A stretch of DNA of 33,027 nt from Cyanosarcina radialis HA8281-LM2 (GTDB lineage Bacteria; Cyanobacteriota; Cyanobacteriia; Cyanobacteriales; CCAP-1448), in assembly GCA_019359615.1 (NCBI GenBank), contig JAHHHA010000052.1, positions 1 through 33,027 of the forward strand, read 5' to 3'. The translations under genes and the position numbers were made by a program. Under the pieces are notes generated by a model, which was not told the DNA's origin, searched no databases, and saw nothing but the letters and a program-made list of their open reading frames with translations. Below, in pieces: positions 7,213 to 16,582 of the stretch; position 1 is the first letter of the stretch; each line of letters starts with the position of its first letter.

Positions 7213-8673
7213 ATGAGCTACTGTCTTAATACTCAATGTCAAAACCCACGCAACCCTAAAGAAGAAGTAATTTGCCGCACTTGCGGTTCTAAGTTGCTCT
7301 TAAAAGAGCGATATCGGGCAATTAAACCCATAGGTTCTGGAGGATTTGCCAGAACTTACTCAGCTATCGATGAAGATATTCCTTCTCACCCCCAATGCGT
7401 CATTAAGCAACTACATTTCGAGCAAAATTCCGATCCAGCTACTGCTAAAAAAGTAGTTGAATTATTTCACCGAGAAGCAGAACGTCTAGATGTACTTGGC
7501 AAGCATCCGCAAATTCCCACTTTATTAGCTCATCTCGAACAAGATAAGCAACTTTATTTAGTCCAGGAGTTAATCGCTGGCCATAATTTAGAAGAAGAAT
7601 TAGAACGATACGGAGTATTTGACGAGCAGAAAATTTGGAAGTTTTTGCAAGATTTTTTACCGATATTAAAATTCGTCCACGAACAGGAATCTATCCATCG
7701 AGATATTAAACCGCTCAACATCATGCGGCGCTCTGCTTCAGCCAGTCAAGCAGAATCGGGAGAGATAGTATTGATCGATTTTGGCGTAGCAAAGTCGATC
7801 GCTGGCTCGGCTCTATTGCAGACTGGAACCGTGGTCGGCAGTCCAGAATATGTCGCCCCAGAACAATTAAAAGGCAAAGCTGTTCGTGCCAGCGATTTAT
7901 ATAGTTTAGGTGTAACTTGTATCTACTTACTCACTGCTATTTCTCCCTTTAATTTATTCGATAACAACACCGATCGCTGGGTATGGCGAGATTATTTGCC
8001 GCAGCAAAGACAGGTAAGCGATCGCTTAGGAAAAATCCTGGATAAATTGTTATTAAATGCTGTTAAAGAACGCTATCAATCGGTGGATGAAGTTTTACAA
8101 GCCCTAAATACACCAACTTTAAAAACTCCAACTTTAACCCAGCGATCGCCATCACCCCCGGCAGCACCGCCGAAATTCTTGGCTAACCTTTGGCAACAAT
8201 ATCTCCCTCAATCTCAAGGAGATGACTTGGTTTCTGCGATCGGGATCGATTACAGCCAACTGCAACGCCTACTAGCTGCTGGTAAGTGGCAACAAGCAGA
8301 TTTAGAAACTCAAGCATTGATGTGTCAAGCAATGGGAAAACTCCCCACTAGCTATCTACAACTGGGAGAGATCGATCGCTTTCCTTGCGAAGATTTACAA
8401 ATTATCGATCGACTGTGGATGAAATCTAGTAGCGGACGCTTTGGCTTTAGCGTGCAAAAGCAAATCTATGAAGAATCGAATCGCGAATATCAAGTTTTTT
8501 GCGATCGCTTGGGCTGGCCAGTACACAATCCCAACTTTCCCGATTCGTGGCTTAAATATACTCTTCGCGCTCCTATAGGACATCTCCCTTCTCGCCGCTG
8601 GGCAGGAGGATACGACTGGTGGCGACACGCCGATCGTTTAACTGCCAGACTCGAACAATGCCAGAGCAATTGA
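7213..8673 (+). CDS. Zinc-ribbon Ser/Thr protein kinase with C-terminal GUN4 domain
   Basis: A 486-residue three-part protein. Residues 4-24 hold a four-cysteine knuckle (Cys4, Cys9, Cys21, Cys24). Residues 34-295 form a Hanks-type kinase: glycine loop GSGGFARTY, VAIK-type lysine in CVIKQL, catalytic HRDIKPLNIM, DFG in LIDFGVAKSI and APE in EYVAPEQLKG. After a Pro/Thr/Ser linker, residues from about 338 to the end match the GUN4 fold (DYSQLQRLLAAGKWQQADLE, RFGFSVQKQIY, and a WAGGYDWW-type end). GUN4 proteins bind porphyrins and stimulate Mg-chelatase, so a heme- or chlorophyll-precursor-sensing kinase is a reasonable inference, though ligand binding is not shown. Start ATG 7213 follows repeat DNA; an upstream in-frame ATG at 7132 is rejected because it translates the repeats. 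Confidence 0.92.
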   Translation: MSYCLNTQCQNPRNPKEEVICRTCGSKLLLKERYRAIKPIGSGGFARTYSAIDEDIPSHPQCVIKQLHFEQNSDPATAKKVVELFHREAERLDVLGKHPQIPTLLAHLEQDKQLYLVQELIAGHNLEEELERYGVFDEQKIWKFLQDFLPILKFVHEQESIHRDIKPLNIMRRSASASQAESGEIVLIDFGVAKSIAGSALLQTGTVVGSPEYVAPEQLKGKAVRASDLYSLGVTCIYLLTAISPFNLFDNNTDRWVWRDYLPQQRQVSDRLGKILDKLLLNAVKERYQSVDEVLQALNTPTLKTPTLTQRSPSPPAAPPKFLANLWQQYLPQSQGDDLVSAIGIDYSQLQRLLAAGKWQQADLETQALMCQAMGKLPTSYLQLGEIDRFPCEDLQIIDRLWMKSSSGRFGFSVQKQIYEESNREYQVFCDRLGWPVHNPNFPDSWLKYTLRAPIGHLPSRRWAGGYDWWRHADRLTARLEQCQSN

Positions 8674-8782
8674 ACGACTTCAGATCGAATCCGCGTAGCA
8701 AAAACAGGTTTTTTACTACTGCGTCTTTGGTTCTCCTTTCCTACCACCTTTTTAATGAAGTTAAAAAAATAATTGGCTAATT

Positions 8783-8817
8783 CTTGTGGGATAGCCCTCT
8801 GGGCTGTCCCACTCAAG
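8783..8817. terminator. Palindromic hairpin in a convergent gap (repeat copy 2)
   Basis: GTGGGATAGCCC (8786-8797) pairs with GGGCTGTCCCAC (8801-8812) over 12 positions (one G-U) around a TCT loop. CTTG and CAAG extend the stem with a bulge. Bases 8783-8805 are identical to 1434-1456. It lies four bases from the stop of the lipoprotein gene (minus) and 109 bases after the kinase gene (plus), so it can terminate both. Confidence 0.7.
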
Positions 8818-8820
8818 GTT

Positions 8821-11517
8821 TTAAAAACCAGATTCCTCCGTAGCTGGTGTGGGCGATGCAGATTTTTCCAAGTAATAGCTAGGAATACTTACATCAGATG
8901 GTGCTTGGATAATCCGCAATTTATCTTCCTCTGCGGTTTTTGGCCTTGCTACTTCTGGAGACGGAGCTACAGGGCTAGGACTAACTGCGGGTTGGCGGAG
9001 GCGACCGAAAAATCCACCTGCTGGACTGGGAGTTGGCAAAGGTTCGATCGCCGGAGCTTGTTCTACCGGGGCAGGGCTGGCGATCGTCTCTTGTGGTTGA
9101 CGGAAGCTTTTAAATAATCCGGTGACTGGACTAGGTTCGATCGCGGGAGCCTCTTCTACAGGAGCGGGGCTGACGATCGCTTCCTCTGGCATTGGAGTAG
9201 GACTTGCCGCTGGTTGACGGAAGCGGCCGAAGAATCCACCTGTCGGACTGGGAGTTGGCAAAGGTTCGATCTCTGGAGCCTCTTCTACGGGTGTCGGGAT
9301 GACGAGCGTTTCCTCTGGTGAAGGACTAGGGCTAACTGCGGGTTGGCGGAAGCGGCCGAAGAATCCACCTGTCGGACTGGGAGTTGGCAAAGGTTCGATC
9401 GCCGGAGCCTCTTCTACGGGTGTCGGGATGACGAGCGTTTCCTCTGGTTGAGGGAGGCGTTTGAATAATCCAGTGACAGGACTAGGTTCGATCGCCGGAG
9501 TCTCTTCTACAGGAACGGGACTAGAGAAAGTTTCCTCTGGTAAGGAGCTAGGACTAACTGCGGGTTGGCGGAAGCGACCGAAGAATCCTCCACTTGGACT
9601 TGGTGTTACTAGGGGAGGCGCTACTTCGGTCACTGGAGCTTCTTCTACTTCTGGCGTAGGAGAAAGAATTTCTTCGAGCGGTGGTGGGAGGACGACACTA
9701 GGACTCGGTGTTGGTTGACGGAAGCGACTGAAGAATCCTCCACTCGGACTCGGTGCTACTGGCGAGGGCGTGACTTCGGCAGCAGGAGTTTCTTCTACCT
9801 CTGGGGTTTCCAAAACCTCTGGTGATGGAACGATCGATGGTAATTCTTCTACTTCTGGTGTGGAAGAAGGAGTTTCTTCGATAGGTGGGATGACAACACT
9901 AGGACTAGGTGCTGGTTGGCGGAAGCGGCTGAAGAATCCTCCCGTTGGACTCGGTGCTACTGGTGGGGGAGTGACTTCAACGGCTGGCGTTTCTTCTACT
10001 GATGGGGTTTCTAGAATTTCTGGAGAAGGAGCGATCGCTCCTGGAAAAGGAGAAACCAGTGGCAACTCTTCTATTTCTGGTGTGGGAGAAGGAATTTCTT
10101 CAATAGGCGGCGGAATAATGACGCTAGGACTCGGTGTCGAGCGACGGAAGCGACTGAAGAATCCACCACTTGGACTCGGTGCTACTGGTGGGGGAGTGGC
10201 TTCAACTGCTGGCGTTTCTTCCACCTCTGGAGTTTCAAACACCTCTGGTGAGGGAACGATCGATGGCAACTCTTCTATTTCTGGTGTGGGAGAAGGAATT
10301 TCTTCAATAGGCGGCGGAATGACGACGCTAGGACTCGGTGCCGAACGACGGAAGCGATTAAAGAATCCACCACTCGGACTCGTTACTACTGGTGGGGGAG
10401 TGGCTTCAACTGCTGGCGTTTCTTCTACTGATGGGGTTTCTTCTATCTCTGGAGTTTCTAAAATTTCGGGCGAAGGAGCGATCGCTTCTGGTGACTCTTC
10501 TGGGGCTGGAATACTAGAAGTTTCTTCCTCGCTCGGTAATATAGGTAATGTTTCTGGTGTTGGTGTAGGAGTTGGCTCCGGTGGTTGATAAGTATAGTTA
10601 CGGTCTACAATTCCACCAGCCTCAGCCGCAGAAATTTCGCCCCGCACTAGCCGAGAAAGAGAATCTTGACCGTTAGGCTCGTAATCGATTAGCCGCAATG
10701 TATCGTTAAAAACATTGTTTGCAGGTTTTCCCTCTTTATCGAGCAATTCTAGCCGCACCCAATTCTTACCGGATTTAAAGCCTTTGAGATAAATCGGTTG
10801 CCATTTGTCAATAAAGAAGCTTTGACCGTTGACTGTCGCTCTGACCCGATTGCCCTCAGTTCCAGCGCTATCTTGAGAGGTTAAGCGCCCATTGTTTAAA
10901 TAAAAGTCCAGCAAAATTGGCTCGGCCCCATAGCCACCTTGAGGACTGCTGTATGTTAAGAGCGGTTGGGTTAGATCGGGATTATTTTCTGCGGTTTTGG
11001 CAAAAATATGAAAACTAGTTTGGGCATACGCGCCCTCGGTCTTCCAGCTTTCGTTCCAAGGCGTGGAAGCAAAAACCCTTAAAGTATGCGTTCCAGGCGA
11101 CAAGCCTTCTAAGATTAGCGGCTGGTCTGGCTCGTAAACTTCAATATATGGCTGGTTGTCCACGATCGCCTTGAGATGAGGGCCGATGCCGAATTCTGGA
11201 TTTTTGAAAATCGGAAAATCCTTTACCTGAAATCTCACCGACACGGTGGTATCAGAAAGGACTTCATCAGTTTTGGGACTGAGGAGTTTAACTTGGGGTC
11301 GCTCGACTTTAAAGCTCGATCGCAGCTTTTGAAAGGCCACCGGGGGAGCCACCTCAGAAATCGTCCCGGCTTGGCTTTGAGCGCCAAAACCCGAACCAGG
11401 CGATCGCGAGGTAGTAGAGCGATCCCCGCAACTGGTCAGCCCTAGCATCAAAGTCGCGATCGTCAACCACGAAATTAGGACTTTAACCGATGACCTTTGG
11501 CGAATTATCCCCAACAC
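8821..11517 (-). CDS. Large lipoprotein with acidic proline-rich tail and ten GGFFxRFR-like motifs
   Basis: An 898-residue protein in three parts. Residues 1-30 are a lipoprotein signal peptide: basic start, hydrophobic core, lipobox LTSC with Cys30. Residues about 45-300 are a folded, beta-rich region I cannot name, with LLSPKTDEVL, LEGLSPGTHTLRVFAS, LTYSSPQGGYG and VRLELLDKEGKP; these suggest Ig-like repeats. The rest is a Pro/Glu/Ser/Thr-rich tail in which GGFF(N/S/G)RFR(R/Q) recurs eight times and GLFK(R/S)(L/F) twice. Start GTG 11517 is chosen because AGGAGG lies 7 bases upstream; an in-frame TTG at 11535 would overlap that site. Attachment to the membrane facing the periplasm is expected. 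The protein is divergent from psaA. Homologues and function are unknown to me. Confidence 0.82.
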   Translation of the reverse strand: MLGIIRQRSSVKVLISWLTIATLMLGLTSCGDRSTTSRSPGSGFGAQSQAGTISEVAPPVAFQKLRSSFKVERPQVKLLSPKTDEVLSDTTVSVRFQVKDFPIFKNPEFGIGPHLKAIVDNQPYIEVYEPDQPLILEGLSPGTHTLRVFASTPWNESWKTEGAYAQTSFHIFAKTAENNPDLTQPLLTYSSPQGGYGAEPILLDFYLNNGRLTSQDSAGTEGNRVRATVNGQSFFIDKWQPIYLKGFKSGKNWVRLELLDKEGKPANNVFNDTLRLIDYEPNGQDSLSRLVRGEISAAEAGGIVDRNYTYQPPEPTPTPTPETLPILPSEEETSSIPAPEESPEAIAPSPEILETPEIEETPSVEETPAVEATPPPVVTSPSGGFFNRFRRSAPSPSVVIPPPIEEIPSPTPEIEELPSIVPSPEVFETPEVEETPAVEATPPPVAPSPSGGFFSRFRRSTPSPSVIIPPPIEEIPSPTPEIEELPLVSPFPGAIAPSPEILETPSVEETPAVEVTPPPVAPSPTGGFFSRFRQPAPSPSVVIPPIEETPSSTPEVEELPSIVPSPEVLETPEVEETPAAEVTPSPVAPSPSGGFFSRFRQPTPSPSVVLPPPLEEILSPTPEVEEAPVTEVAPPLVTPSPSGGFFGRFRQPAVSPSSLPEETFSSPVPVEETPAIEPSPVTGLFKRLPQPEETLVIPTPVEEAPAIEPLPTPSPTGGFFGRFRQPAVSPSPSPEETLVIPTPVEEAPEIEPLPTPSPTGGFFGRFRQPAASPTPMPEEAIVSPAPVEEAPAIEPSPVTGLFKSFRQPQETIASPAPVEQAPAIEPLPTPSPAGGFFGRLRQPAVSPSPVAPSPEVARPKTAEEDKLRIIQAPSDVSIPSYYLEKSASPTPATEESGF
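9001..10372 (-). repeat. Internal coding repeat array (10 units)
   Basis: Within the lipoprotein gene, the DNA coding for GGFFxRFR or GLFKxx begins near 10361, 10155, 9931, 9727, 9581, 9458, 9355, 9229, 9112 and 9015. Unit length shrinks from about 205-225 bases in the N-terminal part to about 100-145 bases in the C-terminal part. Spacer segments (EETP, PSPE, PPPIEE) also repeat. The pattern fits repeated unequal crossing-over. Confidence 0.85.
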
Positions 11518-11524
11518 GCAACCC

Positions 11525-11530
11525 CCTCCT
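11525..11530 (-). promoter_or_regulatory. Shine-Dalgarno AGGAGG deciding the lipoprotein start
   Basis: On the minus strand AGGAGG is followed by 7 bases (GGGTTGC) and then GTG at 11517. This spacing is ideal and selects the GTG over the upstream TTG at 11535. Confidence 0.75.
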
Positions 11531-11629
11531 AACAACCAAAATCCAAACTGGTAACGGTACTATTCTAGGGAACTATAGCTAAATAATGACGATCTATCGG
11601 CTTTTTCACTAATCCTTAACCTAGTTATA

Positions 11630-11650
11630 GTTAAGTTTCTTAAACTTAAC
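11630..11650. promoter_or_regulatory. Perfect 9-bp inverted repeat, candidate operator
   Basis: GTTAAGTTT and AAACTTAAC flank CTT. It lies 113 bases from the lipoprotein start and 334 bases before psaA. It has no T-tract and is AT-rich, which fits a protein-binding site better than a terminator. The binding protein is unknown. Confidence 0.4.
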
Positions 11651-11780
11651 CTTGCCATAACTTGACTTTTTTCCCTTCACTATAGGCTTACAGCTATAGT
11701 CTTACCCGCGAAATTTTATGAATCCTTGACTAACTTTGAAGTATTGTTAACTGCCTCAGAATATCTTGTTACGTAAGCCC

Positions 11781-11786
11781 TATAAT
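11781..11786 (+). promoter_or_regulatory. Candidate -10 box (TATAAT) for psaAB
   Basis: This is a perfect TATAAT 198 bases before psaA. At 17 bases upstream the sequence is AGAATA, a poor -35 box, so an activator or another promoter would be needed. A leader of about 190 nt would result. Confidence 0.35.
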
Positions 11787-11914
11787 TCACCAACAGAGCT
11801 ATTTAGCAGCAGCTTAAATGCTGTACTCTGGGAAAGGAAACCAACAAAATTTTTTGGCATCGTTTACCATCGGTTAACTGCTGGCAAAACGGGCACTACT
11901 TTAAAAAAATAAAG

Positions 11915-11959
11915 GGTGTAGAATGCTTTTCTATACCTGTTGGAACCATTTCTCGTTCC
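11915..11959 (+). promoter_or_regulatory. Two stem-loops in the psaA leader
   Basis: The first stem pairs GGTGTAGAA (11915-11923) with TTCTATACC (11929-11937), nine pairs with one G-U and a 5-base loop. The second pairs GGAAC (11942-11946) with GTTCC (11955-11959). They end 24 bases before ATG 11984, just ahead of the GAGAGGAGAG ribosome-binding site, so they could affect mRNA stability or translation. Confidence 0.4.
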
Positions 11960-11983
11960 TTGTTACAGAGAGGAGAGTCCTAA

Positions 11984-14239
11984 ATGACAATCAGTCCTCC
12001 GGAGCGAGAGGCTAAAGTCAAGGTTGTAGTCGATAAAGACCCAGTACCGACTTCTACAGAGAAGTGGGGCAAACCAGGTCACTTCGATCGCACTCTTGCC
12101 AGAGGTCCAAAAACCACCACCTGGATTTGGAACCTCCATGCCAACGCTCACGATTTCGACAGTCATACCAGTGACCTAGAAGACGTTTCTCGAAAAATAT
12201 TTAGTGCCCACTTCGGGCATTTGGCCGTAATTTTCATCTGGTTGAGCGGCATGTACTACCATGGCGCTCGCTTTTCAAATTACGAAGCTTGGCTAGCCAA
12301 CCCCACTGCGATTAAACCCAGTGCCCAAGTTGTCTGGCCGGTAGTCGGTCAACAAATTTTAAATGCCGATGTCGGCGGTGGCTTCCACGGAATTCAGATC
12401 ACCTCTGGTCTGTTTTATATGTGGCGCGGCGAAGGCTTCACCAATAGCTTCCAGCTATACTGCACCGCGATTGGCGGTTTGGTAATGGCTGCCTTGATGC
12501 TGTTTGCTGGCTGGTTCCACTATCACAAGAGCGCTCCCAAACTGGAATGGTTCCAGAATGCGGAGTCGATGATGAACCACCACTTGGCAGGTCTGCTCGG
12601 CTGTGGCTCGTTAGGTTGGGCCGGCCACCTGATCCACGTCGCACTGCCAACTAACAAGCTGCTCGATGCTGGTGTGGCTCCCAAAGACGTTCCTCTGCCT
12701 CACGAGTTCATCTTAGACGCGAGCAAGATGACTGAGTTGTATCCCAGTTTTGCGAAGGGGATTATGCCCTTCTTTACCCTAGACTGGGCAACATATTCAG
12801 ACTTCCTGACTTTCAAAGGTGGCTTGAACCCAGTTACAGGCAGCTTGTGGCTGACGGATAATGCCCACCACCACTTAGCGATCGCTGTCTTGTTCATCAT
12901 TGCCGGTCATATGTATCGGACGAACTGGGGCATCGGTCACAGCATGAAGGAAAATTACGAGGCTCACAAAGGCCCCTTCACTGGCGAAGGCCACAAGGGA
13001 ATTTATGAGACTTTCACCAATTCCTGGCATATCGAACTAGCTTGGAACTTGGCCGGTCTTGGTTCTTTGAGCATCATCGTGGCTCATCATATGTATGCCA
13101 TGCCGCCGTATCCCTATCAGGCTATAGACTACGCTACGCAGTTGTCGCTGTTTACCCATCATATGTGGATCGGCGGCTTCCTGATCGTCGGTGCGGCAGC
13201 CCACGCTGCAATCTACATGGTGCGGGATTACGATCCTGTAGTGAACCAAAACAACGTTCTCGATCGATTCATTCGCCATCGGGATGCCATCATTTCTCAC
13301 CTCAACTGGGTGTGTATTTTCTTGGGCTTCCACAGCTTCGGGTTGTACGTGCATAACGACACCATGAGAGCCTGGGGTCGTCCCCAAGATATGTTCTCGG
13401 ATACGGGAATTCAGCTTCAACCGATATTCGCTCAGTGGATACAAAACCTTCACAGTCTAGCCCCAGGCGGTACTGCTCCCCATGCTTTAGAGCCTGTTAG
13501 CTATGCTTTTGGCGGCGGCGTGGTAGCTGTGGCTGGCAAGGTGGCAATGATGCCCGTTGCTCTGGGAACGGCAGACTTTTTGGTACACCACATCCATGCG
13601 TTTACCATCCACGTCACCGTGCTGATCCTGCTCAAGGGAGTCTTGTTTGCCCGCAGTTCTCGTCTGGTTCCAGACAAAGCTAATTTGGGCTTCCGCTTCC
13701 CCTGCGACGGTCCCGGCCGTGGCGGCACTTGCCAAGTATCGGGATGGGATCACGTCTATCTAGGTCTGTTCTGGATGTACAACTGTATCTCGGTCGTGAT
13801 TTTCCACTTTAGCTGGAAGATGCAATCGGATGTCTGGGGTACGGTATCGGCCGATGGCACGGTTTCTCACGTCACAGCGGGCAACTTCGCTCAAAGTGCG
13901 ATCACCATCAACGGCTGGTTGCGGGACTTCTTGTGGGCGCAAGCCGCTCAAGTGATTCAATCCTACGGTTCGGCTCTGTCGGCTTACGGTTTGATGTTCC
14001 TAGCCGGACACTTCATCTTTGCCTTTAGCTTGATGTTCCTGTTCAGCGGTCGCGGCTACTGGCAAGAGTTGATCGAATCCATTGTTTGGGCGCATAATAA
14101 GCTGAAAGTAGCGCCATCCGTCCAGCCTCGCGCTTTGAGCATCACTCAAGGTCGGGCTGTTGGGGTAGCTCACTACCTCTTAGGAGGAATTACCGTCACT
14201 TGGGCATTCTTCCTGGCTCGAACACTATCATTTGGATAA
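11984..14239 (+). CDS. psaA: Photosystem I P700 chlorophyll a apoprotein A1
   Basis: PsaA and PsaB form the thylakoid heterodimer that carries P700, the A0 and A1 cofactors and the FX cluster. The 751-residue length is normal. The FX loop [12 protein letters not shown] gives Cys574 and Cys583, and many His-containing helices bind chlorophyll (for example [19 protein letters not shown] and [13 protein letters not shown]). Eleven transmembrane helices are expected and the hydrophobic pattern agrees. The start ATG 11984 is preceded by GAGAGGAGAG at good spacing. psaB begins 26 bases after the stop, so the two are cotranscribed. Codon use is strongly biased, as in other highly expressed genes. 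Confidence 0.99.
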   Translation: MTISPPEREAKVKVVVDKDPVPTSTEKWGKPGHFDRTLARGPKTTTWIWNLHANAHDFDSHTSDLEDVSRKIFSAHFGHLAVIFIWLSGMYYHGARFSNYEAWLANPTAIKPSAQVVWPVVGQQILNADVGGGFHGIQITSGLFYMWRGEGFTNSFQLYCTAIGGLVMAALMLFAGWFHYHKSAPKLEWFQNAESMMNHHLAGLLGCGSLGWAGHLIHVALPTNKLLDAGVAPKDVPLPHEFILDASKMTELYPSFAKGIMPFFTLDWATYSDFLTFKGGLNPVTGSLWLTDNAHHHLAIAVLFIIAGHMYRTNWGIGHSMKENYEAHKGPFTGEGHKGIYETFTNSWHIELAWNLAGLGSLSIIVAHHMYAMPPYPYQAIDYATQLSLFTHHMWIGGFLIVGAAAHAAIYMVRDYDPVVNQNNVLDRFIRHRDAIISHLNWVCIFLGFHSFGLYVHNDTMRAWGRPQDMFSDTGIQLQPIFAQWIQNLHSLAPGGTAPHALEPVSYAFGGGVVAVAGKVAMMPVALGTADFLVHHIHAFTIHVTVLILLKGVLFARSSRLVPDKANLGFRFPCDGPGRGGTCQVSGWDHVYLGLFWMYNCISVVIFHFSWKMQSDVWGTVSADGTVSHVTAGNFAQSAITINGWLRDFLWAQAAQVIQSYGSALSAYGLMFLAGHFIFAFSLMFLFSGRGYWQELIESIVWAHNKLKVAPSVQPRALSITQGRAVGVAHYLLGGITVTWAFFLARTLSFG

Positions 14240-14265
14240 GGGCGAGGAGGACTCTGTAAGAACCT

Positions 14266-16494
14266 ATGGCAACTAAATTTCCCAAATTTAGCCAGGATCT
14301 GGCACAAGATCCGACGACCCGTCGGCTCTGGTATGGGATTGCCATGGCTCACGACTTTGAAAGCCACGATGGCATGACGGAGGAGAATCTTTACCAAAAG
14401 ATCTTCGCCTCTCACTTCGGCCATCTAGCAATCATTTTCTTGTGGGTTTCTGGCAACCTGTTCCACATCGCCTGGCAAGGCAACTTCGAGCAGTGGATCA
14501 AAGATCCTTTAAATACCCGTCCGATCGCTCACGCGATTTGGGACCCCCAATTCGGTAAAGCCGCAGTAGAAGCTTTCACCAGAGGCGGTGTTAACTATCC
14601 AGTAGATATCTCTTATTCGGGGCTATACCACTGGTGGTACACCCAAGGAATGCGGACGAACAACGACCTGTACAGCGGTGCCATCTTCTTGTTGGTAGTG
14701 TCATTGGTATTGCTGTTTGCTGGCTGGTTGCACTTGCAGCCCAAGTTCCGCCCCAGCTTGGCTTGGTTCAAAAACGCCGAGTCGCGTTTGAACCACCACT
14801 TAGCAGGTTTGTTTGGGGTTAGTTCCTTGGCTTGGGCAGGACACCTAATCCACGTCGCTATCCCCGAATCTCGCGGACAGCACGTCGGTTGGGACAACTT
14901 CTTGAGCACGCCACCTCACCCAGCAGGATTGCTACCTTTCTTTACTGGCAACTGGGGCGTATACGCTCAAAACCCAGATACAGCGCAACACGTATTTGGT
15001 ACCTCTCAAGGTGCGGGCACGGCGATTCTCACCTTCTTAGGTGGCTTCCACCCTCAGACGCAATCTCTGTGGCTGACGGATAACGCCCATCACCACTTAG
15101 CGATCGCTGTTTTGTTCATCGTCGCTGGTCATATGTACCGGACGAACTGGGGCATCGGTCACAGCATCAAAGAAATTCAAGAGGCCCACAATCCTCCCAA
15201 AGGCACTCCATTTGGTGGATTGCTAGGCGAAGGTCACAAAGGCATCTACGACACCTATAACAACTCTCTGCACTTCCAATTAGGATGGCACTTGGCTTGC
15301 TTGGGTGTGATTACCTCGCTGGTAGCTCAGCACATGTACGCCATGCCGCCATATGCTTTTATGGCGCAGGACTACACCACCATGGGTGCGCTCTATACCC
15401 ACCACCAGTATATTGCTGGCTTCTTGATGGTCGGCGCGTTCGCTCACGGAGCAATCTTCTTCGTGCGCGACTACGACCCGGAAGCGAACAAAAACAACGT
15501 GCTGGCCCGGATGCTAGAGCATAAAGAAGCATTGATCTCTCACTTAAGCTGGGTATCTCTGTTCTTGGGCTTCCATACCTTGAGCCTGTACGTCCATAAC
15601 GACGTAGTAGTAGCTTTCGGTACTCCTGAAAAGCAAATTTTAATCGAACCCGTGTTTGCTCAGTGGATTCAAGCCGCTCACGGCAAACTCCTCTACGGCT
15701 TCGATACCCTGCTGTCTAACTCCAACAGCGTAGCTTACACTGCCTGGCCGAATCATGGCGATGTTTGGCTACCTGGGTGGCTAGACGCAATCAACAGCGG
15801 CACTAACTCGCTGTTCCTTACCATCGGTCCTGGTGACTTCTTAGTCCACCACGCGATCGCTCTGGGCTTGCATACCACCACCTTGATCTTGGTCAAAGGC
15901 GCGTTGGATGCTCGCGGTTCCAAGCTAATGCCGGATAAAAAAGATTTCGGTTATGCTTTCCCCTGCGACGGTCCCGGTCGGGGCGGCACTTGCGACATCT
16001 CTGCTTGGGATGCCATGTACCTCTCCCTGTTCTGGATGCTGAATACCATTGCTTGGTTGACCTTCTACTGGCACTGGAAGCATCTAGCAATTTGGTCTGG
16101 TAACGTAGCTCAATTTAATGAGTCTTCGACTTACCTGATGGGCTGGTTCCGCGATTACCTCTGGGCTTACTCCGCTCCATTGATCAACGGGTACAACCCA
16201 TTCGGGATTAACAACATCTCGATCTGGGCTTGGATTTTCCTAGGCGCGCACTTCGTCTGGGCGTTGAGCTTCATGTTCTTGATCTCTTGGCGCGGTTACT
16301 GGCAAGAGTTGATCGAAACTCTAGTTTGGGCGCACGAACGGACTCCTCTAGCGAACCTGGTTCGCTGGAAAGACAAACCAGTTGCTCTCTCGATCGTTCA
16401 AGCTCGTTTGGTCGGTGTTACCCACTTTGCGGTCGGTTTCATCTTCACCTACGCAGCCTTCTTGATCGGTGCGACTGCTGGTAAGTTTGGTTGA
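14266..16494 (+). CDS. psaB: Photosystem I P700 chlorophyll a apoprotein A2
   Basis: The second half of the photosystem I core. It has 742 residues starting [20 protein letters not shown]. The FX loop [12 protein letters not shown] supplies Cys567 and Cys576, which with the two PsaA cysteines hold the shared 4Fe-4S cluster. His-rich helices match those of PsaA ([20 protein letters not shown], then [13 protein letters not shown]). The ribosome-binding site GGGCGAGGAGG lies in the short gap after psaA. A strong terminator with flanking A and T tracts follows at 16526-16562. Confidence 0.99.
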   Translation: MATKFPKFSQDLAQDPTTRRLWYGIAMAHDFESHDGMTEENLYQKIFASHFGHLAIIFLWVSGNLFHIAWQGNFEQWIKDPLNTRPIAHAIWDPQFGKAAVEAFTRGGVNYPVDISYSGLYHWWYTQGMRTNNDLYSGAIFLLVVSLVLLFAGWLHLQPKFRPSLAWFKNAESRLNHHLAGLFGVSSLAWAGHLIHVAIPESRGQHVGWDNFLSTPPHPAGLLPFFTGNWGVYAQNPDTAQHVFGTSQGAGTAILTFLGGFHPQTQSLWLTDNAHHHLAIAVLFIVAGHMYRTNWGIGHSIKEIQEAHNPPKGTPFGGLLGEGHKGIYDTYNNSLHFQLGWHLACLGVITSLVAQHMYAMPPYAFMAQDYTTMGALYTHHQYIAGFLMVGAFAHGAIFFVRDYDPEANKNNVLARMLEHKEALISHLSWVSLFLGFHTLSLYVHNDVVVAFGTPEKQILIEPVFAQWIQAAHGKLLYGFDTLLSNSNSVAYTAWPNHGDVWLPGWLDAINSGTNSLFLTIGPGDFLVHHAIALGLHTTTLILVKGALDARGSKLMPDKKDFGYAFPCDGPGRGGTCDISAWDAMYLSLFWMLNTIAWLTFYWHWKHLAIWSGNVAQFNESSTYLMGWFRDYLWAYSAPLINGYNPFGINNISIWAWIFLGAHFVWALSFMFLISWRGYWQELIETLVWAHERTPLANLVRWKDKPVALSIVQARLVGVTHFAVGFIFTYAAFLIGATAGKFG

Positions 16495-16507
16495 TCGAAT
16501 ACCCAAA

Positions 16508-16519
16508 CTACAATTGTAG
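16508..16519. repeat. Perfect 12-bp palindrome after psaB
   Basis: CTACAATTGTAG is its own reverse complement. It lies 14 bases after the psaB stop and just ahead of the terminator hairpin. Its role is unknown; it may simply strengthen 3' end formation. Confidence 0.4.
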
Positions 16520-16525
16520 GTAACT

Positions 16526-16562
16526 AAAAAAATCCCTCGTCGGTTCGACGGGGGTTTTTTTT
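16526..16562. terminator. Rho-independent terminator of psaAB, bidirectional
   Basis: CCCTCGTCG (16534-16542) pairs with CGACGGGGG (16546-16554), one G-T pair, around a GTT loop. Seven A residues precede it and eight T residues follow it, so it can work for psaB on the plus strand and for the pentapeptide gene on the minus strand. Confidence 0.92.
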
Positions 16563-16582
16563 ATTCTCTATTGTTTAATTTT

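Larger units (their letters stand above)
11518..11983. other. psaA upstream regulatory region and leader
   Basis: About 465 bases separate the divergent lipoprotein gene and psaA, and no reading frame is credible. The region holds a perfect 9-bp inverted repeat (11630-11650), a TATAAT box (11781-11786), a loose match to the high-light regulatory HLR1 pattern (TTTACCATCGGTTAAC at 11863-11878, imperfect), and two stem-loops close to the psaA start. psaAB leaders of cyanobacteria are long and light-regulated, which agrees with this layout, but none of the sites is proven. Confidence 0.55.

Noticed and set aside
9461-10588. Gly/Ser/Val-rich plus-strand frames of 85 and 272 residues
   Set aside because: Antisense shadow of the repeat tail of the lipoprotein gene; composition simply mirrors the Pro/Glu/Ser codons.
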